From SBAX01 sp043806315 (GTDB taxonomy: Bacteria; Planctomycetota; Phycisphaerae; UBA1845), in assembly GCA_043806315.1 (NCBI GenBank), contig JAZDHF010000103.1:1-39136 (forward strand): a DNA stretch of 39,136 nt. The letters are read 5' to 3'. The notes beneath the pieces were generated by a model. The model was not told the DNA's origin and did no database searches. It saw only the letters and a program-made list of their open reading frames with translations. Of this stretch, positions 7,555 through 15,134 are shown in pieces. Numbering within the stretch: position 1 is the first letter of the stretch; every line of letters starts with the position of its first letter. The position numbers were made by a program, and so were the translations under genes.

Positions 7555-8424
7555 ATGGCGATCATCACCTACAATCCGACTTCGCCCGGTCGGCGCGTGT
7601 CGACGGTCAACGACTACGCGGAGCTGACCGACAAGCACAGGCAGCCGGAGAAGTCCCTGTGCGAGCGCCTGACCAAGCATGGCGGCCGCAACCACCACGG
7701 GCGGATCACCGCTCGCCATCGCGGGGGCGGGGCGCGGCGCATCTATCGCGTGATCGACTTTAAGCGCGACAAAGACGACATCGTAGGCACAGTGCAGGCT
7801 ATCGAATACGACCCCAACCGAAGTTGTCACATTGCCCTGCTTGAATACGCCGACGGCGAAAAGCGGTACATCCTGGCCCCAGCGGGGCTTACGGCCGGCG
7901 AAACGGTGGCCAGCGGCCCCACGGTGGAGCCGAAGGTCGGCAATGCCATGCCGCTCAAGAACATCCCCCCGGGCCTGGCGGTGCACAACGTCGAAATGAA
8001 CGTGGGACAGGGCGGCAAGCTCGTCCGCAGCGCGGGCGGGTCGGCCCGTCTCCTCTCGCGGAACGAGAGTTGGGCGATACTGGTGCTTCCATCCGGCGAA
8101 ATGCGTGAAGTCCGTGTGGAGTGCCGGGCGACCATCGGCCAGTTGGGCAACGTCGAGCACCAAAACCTGCGCTGGGGGAAGGCTGGGCGTATAAGGAACA
8201 TGGGTCGCCGACCGTACGTGCGCGGCACGGCTCAGAACCCCGTGTCCCATCCTCTGGGCGGCGGCGAGGGTCGCAGCGGCGGCGGGCGACATCCGTGCAG
8301 CCCGACGGGACTGCTGGCCAAGGGCGGGCGAACCCGTTCGCCGCGAAAGCCCTCCAACCAGCGCATTATGCGGCGACGCAAGAGCAGGCGATACGGACAG
8401 CTCCCGACCCCCAAGAAGGGATGA
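7555..8424 (+). CDS. rplB: Ribosomal protein L2 (uL2)
   Basis: L2 is required for 50S assembly, subunit joining and peptidyl transfer. The 289-residue protein has the N-terminal YNPTSPGRR, GRNHHGRITARHRGGG and RVIDFKRDK segments and a C-terminal SHPLGGGEGRSGGGRHP. The functionally important histidine of the usual DHPHGGGEG motif is kept as the first His, while the second His position is Leu here. Length is slightly above the common 275. It is followed by rpsS after 65 bp. Confidence 0.96.
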   Translation: MAIITYNPTSPGRRVSTVNDYAELTDKHRQPEKSLCERLTKHGGRNHHGRITARHRGGGARRIYRVIDFKRDKDDIVGTVQAIEYDPNRSCHIALLEYADGEKRYILAPAGLTAGETVASGPTVEPKVGNAMPLKNIPPGLAVHNVEMNVGQGGKLVRSAGGSARLLSRNESWAILVLPSGEMREVRVECRATIGQLGNVEHQNLRWGKAGRIRNMGRRPYVRGTAQNPVSHPLGGGEGRSGGGRHPCSPTGLLAKGGRTRSPRKPSNQRIMRRRKSRRYGQLPTPKKG

Positions 8425-8489
8425 CGGCGGGTCGGCGGCGTGACGGGATGGATGTCGGAGCGGTGGTGTAGGGCGTTCTGAGGCAGTCG

Positions 8490-8795
8490 ATGGCGCGATC
8501 ACAGAAAAAAGGGGCGTTCGTGGACGAGAAGCTCTTTCACAAGGCGATGAACGCGAAGGGCACAGGCATGGGCGCGCCGATCCGCACCTGGTCGCGACGC
8601 TGCACGATCGTACCGGAGTTCATCGGGGTCCGGTTCGAGGTCCACAACGGGAAGGTTTTCCATCTCGTTTATGTGAACGAGGACATGGTCGGGCACAAGC
8701 TGGGCGAGTTCAGCCCGACGCGGACGTTCCGGGGCCACAGCGGCGGAAGGAAGAAGGCCGCGGGGACAGGGGCGCCGGCTGCGGCCGCAACGTAA
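8490..8795 (+). CDS. rpsS: Ribosomal protein S19 (uS19)
   Basis: S19 forms a complex with S13 in the 30S head and contacts tRNA. The 101-residue product has MARSQKKGAFVDEKLF, IRTWSRRCTIVPEFIG, FEVHNGKVFHLVYV, VGHKLGEFSPTRTFRGHS and a short alanine-rich tail (GAPAAAAT) not typical of shorter homologues. It begins with ATG at 8490. Confidence 0.95.
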   Translation: MARSQKKGAFVDEKLFHKAMNAKGTGMGAPIRTWSRRCTIVPEFIGVRFEVHNGKVFHLVYVNEDMVGHKLGEFSPTRTFRGHSGGRKKAAGTGAPAAAAT

Positions 8796-8822
8796 CTGAG
8801 TCGGTAAGGACGTAACGGGTCG

Positions 8823-9176
8823 ATGGCAACGGCAACGAACGGTGAGAAGATGTGGTCGGCGAAGCACCGCTTCGCGCGCATCTCGCCCCGCAAGGTTAAG
8901 CTGGTGATCGACTTGATTCGCGGCCGCAAGTGCGGCGAGGCCATGGACCAGTTGCGGTTCAACCCTCGCCGTTGCGCCCGCATGATTGAGAAGGTGTTGA
9001 AGTCGGCCATGGTGAACGCGGACGAACAAGAGGCCGACATGCGGAGCCTGTTTGTCAAGGATGCACGGGTGAACGGCGGTCCGTATTATCGACGGTGGCG
9101 GCCCAAGGATCGCGGGCGGGCCCATCCCATCGCCAAGCGGACGAGCCACATCATGGTCACGGTGGCGGAAGGTTGA
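8823..9176 (+). CDS. rplV: Ribosomal protein L22 (uL22)
   Basis: L22 spans the 50S subunit, and its beta-hairpin lines the exit tunnel near the macrolide site. The 117-residue product shows the diagnostic ISPRKVKLVIDLIRGRK segment, KVLKSAMVNADEQ, and a C-terminal hairpin with YYRRWRPKDRGRAHPIAKRTSHI. Its order between rpsS and rpsC is the canonical S10 operon order. Confidence 0.95.
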   Translation: MATATNGEKMWSAKHRFARISPRKVKLVIDLIRGRKCGEAMDQLRFNPRRCARMIEKVLKSAMVNADEQEADMRSLFVKDARVNGGPYYRRWRPKDRGRAHPIAKRTSHIMVTVAEG

Positions 9177-9226
9177 TCCAGGGTTTTCGTAGGTAACGGA
9201 TAGGGTTCGCTCCCGGGGAGTCGCAG

Positions 9227-9934
9227 GTGGGTCAGAAGGTCAATCCGATCGGGTTCCGCGTGGGCATCACGGAGGATTGGCGCTCGCGCTGGTTCGCGCC
9301 GAAGGCGGCCTTCGCCGAGTTCCTGGTCGAGGACCAGAAGATACGGGCGTTCCTGGACGAGCGCCTGAACCAGCAGCCGCCCTACGCGGCGGTGGCCAAG
9401 GTGGAGATCGAGCGGACCCGCAACGAGGTGAAGGTTCTGCTTCACACGGCCCGGCCGGGACTGGTGATCGGCCCCAAGGGGGCGGAAATCGACAAACTGA
9501 AGGAGGAATTGGAGAACCTCATCGATCGCAACGTGAGCCTGAACATTCAGGAGATCAAGGCCCCGGACGGGAACGCCAAGTTGATCGCCGAATCCGTCTC
9601 CGAGCAGCTCAAGAAACGAGCGGGCTTTCGCCGGGTGATGAAGATGCGGATCGACTCGGCCATGGCCGCCGGCGCCAAGGGCGTGAAGATCATGCTCTCC
9701 GGTCGCCTGGGCGGGGCGGAGATGGCCAGGCGGGAGACGCAAATCCGCGGCTCCATCCCGTTGCACACGCTTCAGGCGCACGTGGATTACGGCACGGCCA
9801 CCTGCCGCACGAAGTATGGTGCGATTGGGATCAAGGTCTGGCTCTATCAGGGCCGCTACGGCGAGGAAGCCGTGATGGTGGACGCCGGTCCGCAAGGTCG
9901 CGGCCGCGACGGTCGACGGGGAAAGCGCGGCTAG
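9227..9934 (+). CDS. rpsC: Ribosomal protein S3 (uS3)
   Basis: S3 forms part of the mRNA entry channel in the 30S subunit. The 235-residue protein starts with GTG at 9227 (read as MGQKVNPIGFRVG). It carries a type II KH domain with the VIGPKGAEIDKLKEEL signature (about residues 75-95). The C-terminal domain includes GAKGVKIMLSGRLGGAEMAR and the YGTATCRTKYGAIGIKVWLY strand. A short Arg/Gly-rich tail ends the protein. The next gene, rplP, starts 24 bp later. Confidence 0.96.
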   Translation: MGQKVNPIGFRVGITEDWRSRWFAPKAAFAEFLVEDQKIRAFLDERLNQQPPYAAVAKVEIERTRNEVKVLLHTARPGLVIGPKGAEIDKLKEELENLIDRNVSLNIQEIKAPDGNAKLIAESVSEQLKKRAGFRRVMKMRIDSAMAAGAKGVKIMLSGRLGGAEMARRETQIRGSIPLHTLQAHVDYGTATCRTKYGAIGIKVWLYQGRYGEEAVMVDAGPQGRGRDGRRGKRG

Positions 9935-9958
9935 CGCCACTCGGATGGAGTACGGTCT

Positions 9959-10378
9959 ATGGCGTTGATGCCCAAAAGAGTGAAGTGGCGCAAAAGCCAA
10001 CGCGGCAAGGTCCGCGGGGTGGCCGGAAAGGGCAACACCGTCGCCTTCGGCGACTTCGGCTTGCAGTGTTTGGGCACCGGCTGGCTCACGGCGCGACAAA
10101 TAGAGGCGGGGCGAGTGGCGGCTACGCACTACCTCCACCGGGAGGGAAAGGTTTTCGTGCGGATGTTTCCGCACAAGCCGGTTTCCTCGAAGCCGCTGGA
10201 AACGCGAATGGGCAAGGGTAAGGGCGAGCCGGAGTTTTGGGTCGCCTGCGTTCGTCCGGGGACGGTGATGTTCGAGGTCAGCGGCGTGGAAGAGAACGTA
10301 GCGCGGGACGCGTTGTTACGCGTAGCGCATAAGATGCCGTATCGCTGCCGGTTTGTCAGACGGCGTCATGGTTTGTGA
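9959..10378 (+). CDS. rplP: Ribosomal protein L16 (uL16)
   Basis: L16 binds near the A site and organises tRNA in the 50S subunit. The 139-residue product shows LMPKRVKWRKSQRGK, GLQCLGTGWLTARQIEAGRVA, the RMFPHKPVSSKPLETRMGKGKG loop that approaches the peptidyl transferase centre, and FEVSGV near the C-terminus. An ATG three codons downstream (9968) is an alternative start. The stop lies 22 bp before the preferred start of rpmC. Confidence 0.95.
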   Translation: MALMPKRVKWRKSQRGKVRGVAGKGNTVAFGDFGLQCLGTGWLTARQIEAGRVAATHYLHREGKVFVRMFPHKPVSSKPLETRMGKGKGEPEFWVACVRPGTVMFEVSGVEENVARDALLRVAHKMPYRCRFVRRRHGL

Positions 10379-10400
10379 TGGGGTGCCGGGTGAGGATATC

Positions 10401-10649
10401 GTGAAGGTCGCCGAACTTCGAGAGATGAAGACCGTGGAGCTGCACGGGGAGCTGGACCGCATCCGCCGGCATCTCTTCGACCTTCATGGGCAGGCGGTCA
10501 CGGAGAAGCTGGAGAACCCTCACCAGCTCAAGGCCGTGCGGAAGAACATCGCCCGAATTCTGACCCTCCTGAACGAGCGGGGTGAAACGGGCGTCGAGCA
10601 GCAGCAATACCATCTGGAGTCTATCGCCACGCACCGCAAGGGCGGCTGA
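10401..10649 (+). CDS. rpmC: Ribosomal protein L29 (uL29)
   Basis: L29 is a small coiled-coil protein near the tunnel exit. From the GTG at 10401 the 82-residue product reads MKVAELREMKTVELHGELD, then LFDLHGQAVTEKLENPHQLKAVRKNIARILTLLNE, the classical two-helix hairpin. GAGG at 10392-10395 supports this start. An upstream in-frame ATG at 10353 would overlap rplP and add 16 residues without family similarity. The C-terminal tail after the second helix is longer than in most homologues of 60-70 residues. Confidence 0.9.
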   Translation: MKVAELREMKTVELHGELDRIRRHLFDLHGQAVTEKLENPHQLKAVRKNIARILTLLNERGETGVEQQQYHLESIATHRKGG

Positions 10650-10695
10650 CGGGAGGCGTAACGGAGACCGGCGGCAAGAAGGTTGACCTGAATCT

Positions 10696-11025
10696 ATGAA
10701 CAATGGTTCGACATCGGGACCCGTTTCGACGTTGCGAGGTCGGCGCGACCGGCGCCTCGGCACGGTCATCTCCGACAAGGGTGACAAGACGATCCGCGTG
10801 CGTTTTGACTTCTTGGTGAAGCACCCCAAGTACGGTAAGTATTTGCGGCGCTCGACGACGCTGGCCACCCACGACGAGAAGAATGAGGCCCACAAGGGCG
10901 ACCTGGTGGAGGTCGTCGCCTGCCGCCGGATGTCGAAGACGAAGTGTTGGCGGTTGACGCGGGTGCTGGAGCGCGGCTCGAGTATCGAACTAGGCGCCGA
11001 CGGCTTGGAAGCGGCCGTCTCCTAA
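10696..11025 (+). CDS. rpsQ: Ribosomal protein S17 (uS17)
   Basis: S17 is a primary 16S rRNA-binding protein with an OB fold. The 109-residue product has RRDRRLGTVISDKGDKTIRVRFDFLVKHPKYGKYLRRST, HDEKNEAHKGDLVEVVACRRMSKTKCWRLTRVLER, matching the family core. An N-terminal Ser/Thr/Gly-rich extension of about 15 residues and a C-terminal tail of about 15 make it longer than the usual 80-90. Confidence 0.94.
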   Translation: MNNGSTSGPVSTLRGRRDRRLGTVISDKGDKTIRVRFDFLVKHPKYGKYLRRSTTLATHDEKNEAHKGDLVEVVACRRMSKTKCWRLTRVLERGSSIELGADGLEAAVS

Positions 11026-11040
11026 GGTTGGGACCGTGAC

Positions 11041-11457
11041 ATGATTCAGATGTACACCATGGTGGACGTGTGCGACAACACCGGGGCCAAGCAGGCCATG
11101 GTGTTCAACGTCTACAAGGGCAGCACGGCCCGGCCCGGAAAGTATCGCCTCAAGACGGCGAAGATCGGCGATATCGTGATGGTCACGGTGAAGAAGGCTC
11201 TGCCCAACAGCGATTTTTCCGGCGGCGCCGATCGGAAGGACCGGTCGAAGCGTCGGAAGGCTAAGGCCGTGGTGGTCCGCATGAGGATGCCCACCCGCCG
11301 TCCCGACGGGAGCTACGTTCGCTTCGACAGCAACGCGGTGGTGCTGCTGGATGAGAAGAACGAACCGCGCGGCACGCGAATCTTCGGCGCCGTCGCCCGG
11401 GAGCTTCGGGAAAAGAACTTTATGAAGATCGTCTCCCTGGCGGAGGAAGTCGTCTGA
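11041..11457 (+). CDS. rplN: Ribosomal protein L14 (uL14) with an insertion
   Basis: L14 lies at the subunit interface and binds the silencing factor RsfS in other bacteria. The 138-residue product has MIQMYTMVDVCDNTGAK, the central KAVVVRM strand, RRPDGSYVRFDSNAVVLL and GTRIFGAVARELREKNFMKIVSLAEEV. Bacterial L14 is almost always about 122 residues. The extra residues lie in the early loop (VYKGSTARPGKYRLKTAK) and around ALPNSDFSGGADRKDRSKRRK. Confidence 0.95.
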   Translation: MIQMYTMVDVCDNTGAKQAMVFNVYKGSTARPGKYRLKTAKIGDIVMVTVKKALPNSDFSGGADRKDRSKRRKAKAVVVRMRMPTRRPDGSYVRFDSNAVVLLDEKNEPRGTRIFGAVARELREKNFMKIVSLAEEVV

Positions 11458-11480
11458 CGAGGACGCCTACGGGTCGAACA

Positions 11481-11843
11481 ATGGCCTTGCATTTGCGAAA
11501 AAACGATATTGTGGAAGTCATCTGCGGCGACCATCGCGGGGCGCGGGGGAAGGTGCTCCACGTCGATCCGAAGAAGGGCAAAGTTGTGGTGGAGGGCGTA
11601 AACGTGGTCTATCGTCACGTGCGGCCGACGCGGCGTAATCCGCAAGGCGGTCGCGTGCAAAAGGAAGCCGCCATTCACATCTCCAACGTGTTGCCGTTCG
11701 ATTCGAGTGCGGGCAAAGCCCAGCGGGTCCATTTTGTGGTGGAGAGGGACGACGGCGGGAAGGTGACGGCCAAACGGCGGGTCAGCGAGGCCGGGACGAC
11801 GCTCCATACGCTGACTCGGGGAGAGCGTCTTACAAAGAAGTAG
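11481..11843 (+). CDS. rplX: Ribosomal protein L24 (uL24)
   Basis: L24 initiates 50S assembly by binding the 5' end of 23S rRNA. The 120-residue product begins with a KOW motif (KNDIVEVICGDHRGARGKVLHV) and continues with VVVEGVNVVYRHVRPTRRNPQGG and EAAIHISNVLPFD, as in the family. The basic C-terminal tail (TRGERLTKK) extends slightly beyond typical homologues. The stop codon is separated from rplE by 2 bp. Confidence 0.94.
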   Translation: MALHLRKNDIVEVICGDHRGARGKVLHVDPKKGKVVVEGVNVVYRHVRPTRRNPQGGRVQKEAAIHISNVLPFDSSAGKAQRVHFVVERDDGGKVTAKRRVSEAGTTLHTLTRGERLTKK

Positions 11844-11845
11844 CT

Positions 11846-12403
11846 ATGGCTCGGTTGTTGGAACGCTATAAAACAGAGATCAACCGCGAGCTTCAGGCGG
11901 CGCTGGGGATCGGCAACCTGATGGCCGTCCCGCGCCTGCAGAAGGTCGTGGTGGCGATGGGCACGGGCTCGCCGATGCAGGACAAGAACCGGCTTCCGGC
12001 GGCGGTGGAGGACTTGGCCAGGATCACGGGACAGAAACCGCAGATTCGCCGGGCGCAGCGGGCCGTGTCCAACTTCAAGACCCGCCGCGATATGGAGATC
12101 GGCTGCCGGGTGACTCTGCGGGGCAAGAGGATGTACGAGTTCGTGGATCGACTGATCAACGCCGCCATCCCGCGTATGCGCGACTTTCGCGGGTTGAACC
12201 CCAAGAGCTTCGACGGTCGTGGGAACTACACGATGGGGGTGGCCGACCAGTCGATCTTTTCGGAGATCGACCTGGCCAAGATCACCTACAACCAAGGGAT
12301 GCACATCACCTTCGTGACGAACGCCCGCAGTGACGCGGTGGCGAAGGCGTTGCTGGTCGGCCTGGGTCTGCCGCTCCGCAAGACCGAGGAGCAGGTGAAC
12401 TGA
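11846..12403 (+). CDS. rplE: Ribosomal protein L5 (uL5)
   Basis: L5 binds 5S rRNA and forms a bridge to the 30S head. The 185-residue product shows VPRLQKVVVAMGTG, ITGQKPQIRRAQRAVSNFKTR, GCRVTLRGKRMYEFVDRLI, FRGLNPKSFDGRGNYTMGV and the C-terminal NARSDAVAKALLVGLGLP. Its TGA overlaps the ATG of rpsN by one base (TGATG), which suggests translational coupling. Confidence 0.96.
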   Translation: MARLLERYKTEINRELQAALGIGNLMAVPRLQKVVVAMGTGSPMQDKNRLPAAVEDLARITGQKPQIRRAQRAVSNFKTRRDMEIGCRVTLRGKRMYEFVDRLINAAIPRMRDFRGLNPKSFDGRGNYTMGVADQSIFSEIDLAKITYNQGMHITFVTNARSDAVAKALLVGLGLPLRKTEEQVN

Positions 12404-12588
12404 TGGCGACCAAGGCGTGGGTCAACAAGGCGAACGCGAAGCCCAAGTTCATGACCCGGCGCGTGCGGCGCTGCCAGTTGTGCGGGCGGTCGCGGGCGGT
12501 GTATCGAAAGTTTCAGGTGTGTCGCATTTGCTTCCGGAATCTGGCCCACGAGGGAATGATCCCCGGGGTCCGCAAAGCGAGTTGGTAG
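12403..12588 (+). CDS. rpsN: Ribosomal protein S14, zinc-binding type (uS14)
   Basis: S14 is a late 30S head assembly protein. This 61-residue form has two CxxC pairs, CQLCG and CRICF, that bind zinc (the C+ form), and ends in the canonical GMIPGVRKASW. The short zinc form has no need of the longer zinc-free paralogue, and no second rpsN is present in the window. It overlaps the rplE stop by one base. Confidence 0.96.
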   Translation: MATKAWVNKANAKPKFMTRRVRRCQLCGRSRAVYRKFQVCRICFRNLAHEGMIPGVRKASW

Positions 12589-12635
12589 GAGCGGAGTGGG
12601 TCGAGGCGGAACGAAGTTACAGGGCGGTATGAAAG

Positions 12636-13031
12636 ATGTGGTCTGATCCGATCGCCGACATGCTGACTCGCATTCGCAACGCCGTCCGCGTGCGGCGGAA
12701 GCAGGTGAGTATCCCCTCCTCGAAGCTCAAGGTGGGCATCGCCCGCGTGCTGTTGGAGGAGGGCTATATCAACGGTTTCGATGTGGTTGCGGACACCAAG
12801 CAGGGCGTCTTGCGGATCGACCTGAAGTACGGCCCGCGTGGCGAGGACATCATCCATCGCATCCGCCGCGAATCGAAGGCGGGGTGCCGGGTGTACAAGA
12901 AGGTCGGCGAGCTGCCGCAGGTGTTGGACGGACTGGGAATCTCGATCGTATCTACGCCCAAGGGTGTGTTGAGCGATCGAGCGTGCCGCGAGATGAACGT
13001 CAGCGGAGAGTGGCTTTGCACGGTGCAATAG
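12636..13031 (+). CDS. rpsH: Ribosomal protein S8 (uS8)
   Basis: S8 binds the central domain of 16S rRNA and in Escherichia coli represses the spc operon. The 131-residue product has DPIADMLTRIRNAVRVRRKQVSIPSSKLK, then GLGISIVSTPKGVLSDRACREMNVSGEWLCTV, matching the family start and end. Length is normal. The ATG lies 47 bp downstream of rpsN. Confidence 0.95.
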   Translation: MWSDPIADMLTRIRNAVRVRRKQVSIPSSKLKVGIARVLLEEGYINGFDVVADTKQGVLRIDLKYGPRGEDIIHRIRRESKAGCRVYKKVGELPQVLDGLGISIVSTPKGVLSDRACREMNVSGEWLCTVQ

Positions 13032-13089
13032 GCGGGACGTTGGGCGACCAACGGGAGAATCGTCCTCCCGCCTGATAGAGGCTTCAGCG

Positions 13090-13686
13090 ATGTCGAGAGT
13101 TGGAAAACAGCCTGTTCCGCTGCCCTCCGGCGTGAGCTTCAAGATCGCCGGACGGGAGGCGACGGTTACGGGTCCGAAGGGCACCTCCTCCCTCTGCTTC
13201 CCGGCGCTGGTGGACGTGGCGTACGAGGAGGCCTCGAAGCTGGTGAAGGTGACGCGGCAGGACGACAGCAAGCAGGCCCGAGCCAACCACGGCCTGACGC
13301 GGGCGCTCCTCGCCAACATGGTGAAAGGCGTCGCCCAGGGCTTTGAAAGGCGGCTGGAGATTTACGGCACCGGCTACAACTGCAAACTCATCGGCAAAGC
13401 GCTGCACCTGAACGTCGGCTATTCCGGCCGGCGGCGCGGAGTGGGGGCGCAGTTTGAGGTTCCCGTGCCCGCGGGCGTGGAAGTGACGGTGGAGAAGGAC
13501 GCGGCCCGCGGAGACAACGAGCCTGCGGCGCTCGTGATTCGCGGGTGCGACAAGCAACAGGTGGGCGAATTTGCCGCGGAAATCCGCGATCTTCGCCGGA
13601 CGGAGCCCTACAAGGGCAAAGGCATTCGCTACCACGGCGAGGTGGTCAAGCGTAAGCAAGGCAAGGCGCTCACGACGAGCACGTAG
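13090..13686 (+). CDS. rplF: Ribosomal protein L6 (uL6)
   Basis: L6 sits near the sarcin-ricin loop and the factor-binding site. The 198-residue product contains MSRVGKQPVPLPSGV, VTGPKGTSS, HGLTRALLANMVKGVAQGFERRLEIYGTGYN and the end motif PYKGKGIRYHGEVVKRKQGKA. It is somewhat longer than the common 178-180 residues, with extra length between the two homologous domains (RRRGVGAQFEV and the DAARGDNEPA region). Confidence 0.95.
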   Translation: MSRVGKQPVPLPSGVSFKIAGREATVTGPKGTSSLCFPALVDVAYEEASKLVKVTRQDDSKQARANHGLTRALLANMVKGVAQGFERRLEIYGTGYNCKLIGKALHLNVGYSGRRRGVGAQFEVPVPAGVEVTVEKDAARGDNEPAALVIRGCDKQQVGEFAAEIRDLRRTEPYKGKGIRYHGEVVKRKQGKALTTST

Positions 13687-13711
13687 TTGTGAGGCGAGTG
13701 AGCGACGGGCG

Positions 13712-14080
13712 ATGCGGGCGAACGAACTGAAGAGCATACGGCGGCTGCGGCGAAAGCACGTCATCCGCCATCGCGTGTTTGGAACGACGGAGCGGCCGCG
13801 GCTGACGGTCTTCCGCAGTCTCAAGAACCTCTACGCCCAAATCATCGACGATGAAAAGGGCGTGACGCTGTGCGAGGCCAGCAGCCGGAGCAAAGACTTG
13901 CAGGGTAAGATTCCCAGCGGCGGGAACATTCCCGCGGCCAAGGTGGTCGGCGCGGCGCTGGCCGAACGGGCCAAGGCGAAGAACATCGACCAGGTCTGCT
14001 TTGATCGCAACGGCTATCGTTACCACGGCCGCGTGAAAGCGCTGGCCGATGCGGCCCGCGAGGCGGGATTGAAGTTTTAG
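13712..14080 (+). CDS. rplR: Ribosomal protein L18 (uL18)
   Basis: L18 binds 5S rRNA together with L5. From the ATG at 13712 the 122-residue product reads MRANELKSIRRLRRKHVIRHRVFG, then RPRLTVFRSLKNLYAQIIDDEKG, AAKVVGAALAERAKAKNIDQVCFDRNGYRYHGRVKALADAAREAGL, all canonical. The frame is open upstream into rplF, but only the part from 13712 looks like L18. Confidence 0.95.
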   Translation: MRANELKSIRRLRRKHVIRHRVFGTTERPRLTVFRSLKNLYAQIIDDEKGVTLCEASSRSKDLQGKIPSGGNIPAAKVVGAALAERAKAKNIDQVCFDRNGYRYHGRVKALADAAREAGLKF

Positions 14081-14118
14081 GAAGACGGCCGACGCCGGAC
14101 GGCCCGACGGGATACGAC

Positions 14119-14640
14119 ATGACCCAGCTTGCAACGACCATTCCCCCGATGGGACCGACCGAATCCGCCGAGCCCGGCGTCGATGACATTGTGGTCAAGA
14201 TTTGCCGTTGCGCAACGGTGGTCAAGGGCGGTCGCCGCTTCAGCTTCGGCGCTTTGGTGGTCGTCGGGGACCGCAAGGGAAAGGTCGGCGTCGGATACGG
14301 AAAGTCCGCCGAAGTTCCCGCGGCCGTCGAGAAGGGCAAGAAAATCGCCATGCGCAACATGGTTCCCATTAAGCTTGTGGGAGGAACGCTCCCGCATCGG
14401 GTCATCGGGCGGTTCGGGGCGAGCCACGTGGTGATGGTACCGGCGAGTCCGGGAACAGGCGTCATCGCCGGGGCGAGCGTGCGCGCCGTCCTCGAACTGG
14501 CCGGCGTTCACGATTTACTGACGAAAAGCTACGGATCGAACAGCCCGAAGAACCTCGTTCGGGCGGCGCTGCAGGGGTTGACCTCCCTGGTCAACCGGGA
14601 CGAGGTGGAGCGCCTGCGCGGCGTCAAGCTGGCGGGGTAG
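14119..14640 (+). CDS. rpsE: Ribosomal protein S5 (uS5)
   Basis: S5 helps to maintain translational accuracy and lines the mRNA entry. The 173-residue product has the double-stranded RNA-binding-like N-terminal domain (VVKGGRRFSFGALVVVGDRKGKVGVGYGKS) and the S5 C-terminal domain (GVIAGASVRAVLELAGVHDLLTKSYGSNSPKNLVRAALQGL). An extension of about 20 residues precedes the core. Directly downstream one would normally expect rpmD (L30); here rplO follows after 8 bp. Confidence 0.96.
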   Translation: MTQLATTIPPMGPTESAEPGVDDIVVKICRCATVVKGGRRFSFGALVVVGDRKGKVGVGYGKSAEVPAAVEKGKKIAMRNMVPIKLVGGTLPHRVIGRFGASHVVMVPASPGTGVIAGASVRAVLELAGVHDLLTKSYGSNSPKNLVRAALQGLTSLVNRDEVERLRGVKLAG

Positions 14641-14648
14641 GGATCGCG

Positions 14649-15098
14649 ATGCACATTGCCGAAATCACCGAACGCGCCGGCGCCGACCGCCGTCCCAAGC
14701 GAGTGGGACGAGGGGAAGGCTCCGGCTCGGGAAAGACCTCGGGCCGCGGCACCAAGGGCTGCGGGGCGCGGTCGGGTTGGAAGCAGCGCGGGATGCAGGA
14801 GGGCGGACAGATGCCCACCTTCCGACGCATGCCCAAGCGCGGGTTCAGCAACGCGCAGTTCGAGACCCGCTACCACGTGGTGAACGTGGAGGCGCTGGAG
14901 ACGGCGTTCCCCGCGGATTCCCACGTAACCCCCCAGGAGTTGCGCGAGTCGGGGTTGATTCGCAACGTGCGGCTGCCGGTCAAGATTCTGGGCGAGGGCG
15001 TACTGACTAAGAAGCTGACCGTCGACGCAGCGAAGTTCAGTCGATCGGCCATGGAAAAGATCAAGCAAGCGGGAGGCGAAGCCAGAGTGCGTCCGTAA
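14649..15098 (+). CDS. rplO: Ribosomal protein L15 (uL15)
   Basis: L15 is an assembly protein of the 50S subunit. The 149-residue product has a glycine-rich N-terminal half (KRVGRGEGSGSGKTSGRGTKG, then EGGQMPTFRRMPKRGFSN) and a C-terminal globular domain (GLIRNVRLPVKILGEGVLTKKLTVDAAKFS). Its start follows the rpsE stop by 8 bp, leaving no room for rpmD. Confidence 0.95.
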   Translation: MHIAEITERAGADRRPKRVGRGEGSGSGKTSGRGTKGCGARSGWKQRGMQEGGQMPTFRRMPKRGFSNAQFETRYHVVNVEALETAFPADSHVTPQELRESGLIRNVRLPVKILGEGVLTKKLTVDAAKFSRSAMEKIKQAGGEARVRP

Positions 15099-15134
15099 CC
15101 GGCTCAGCCGGCGAGGGCGCCCACGCAAAGACCG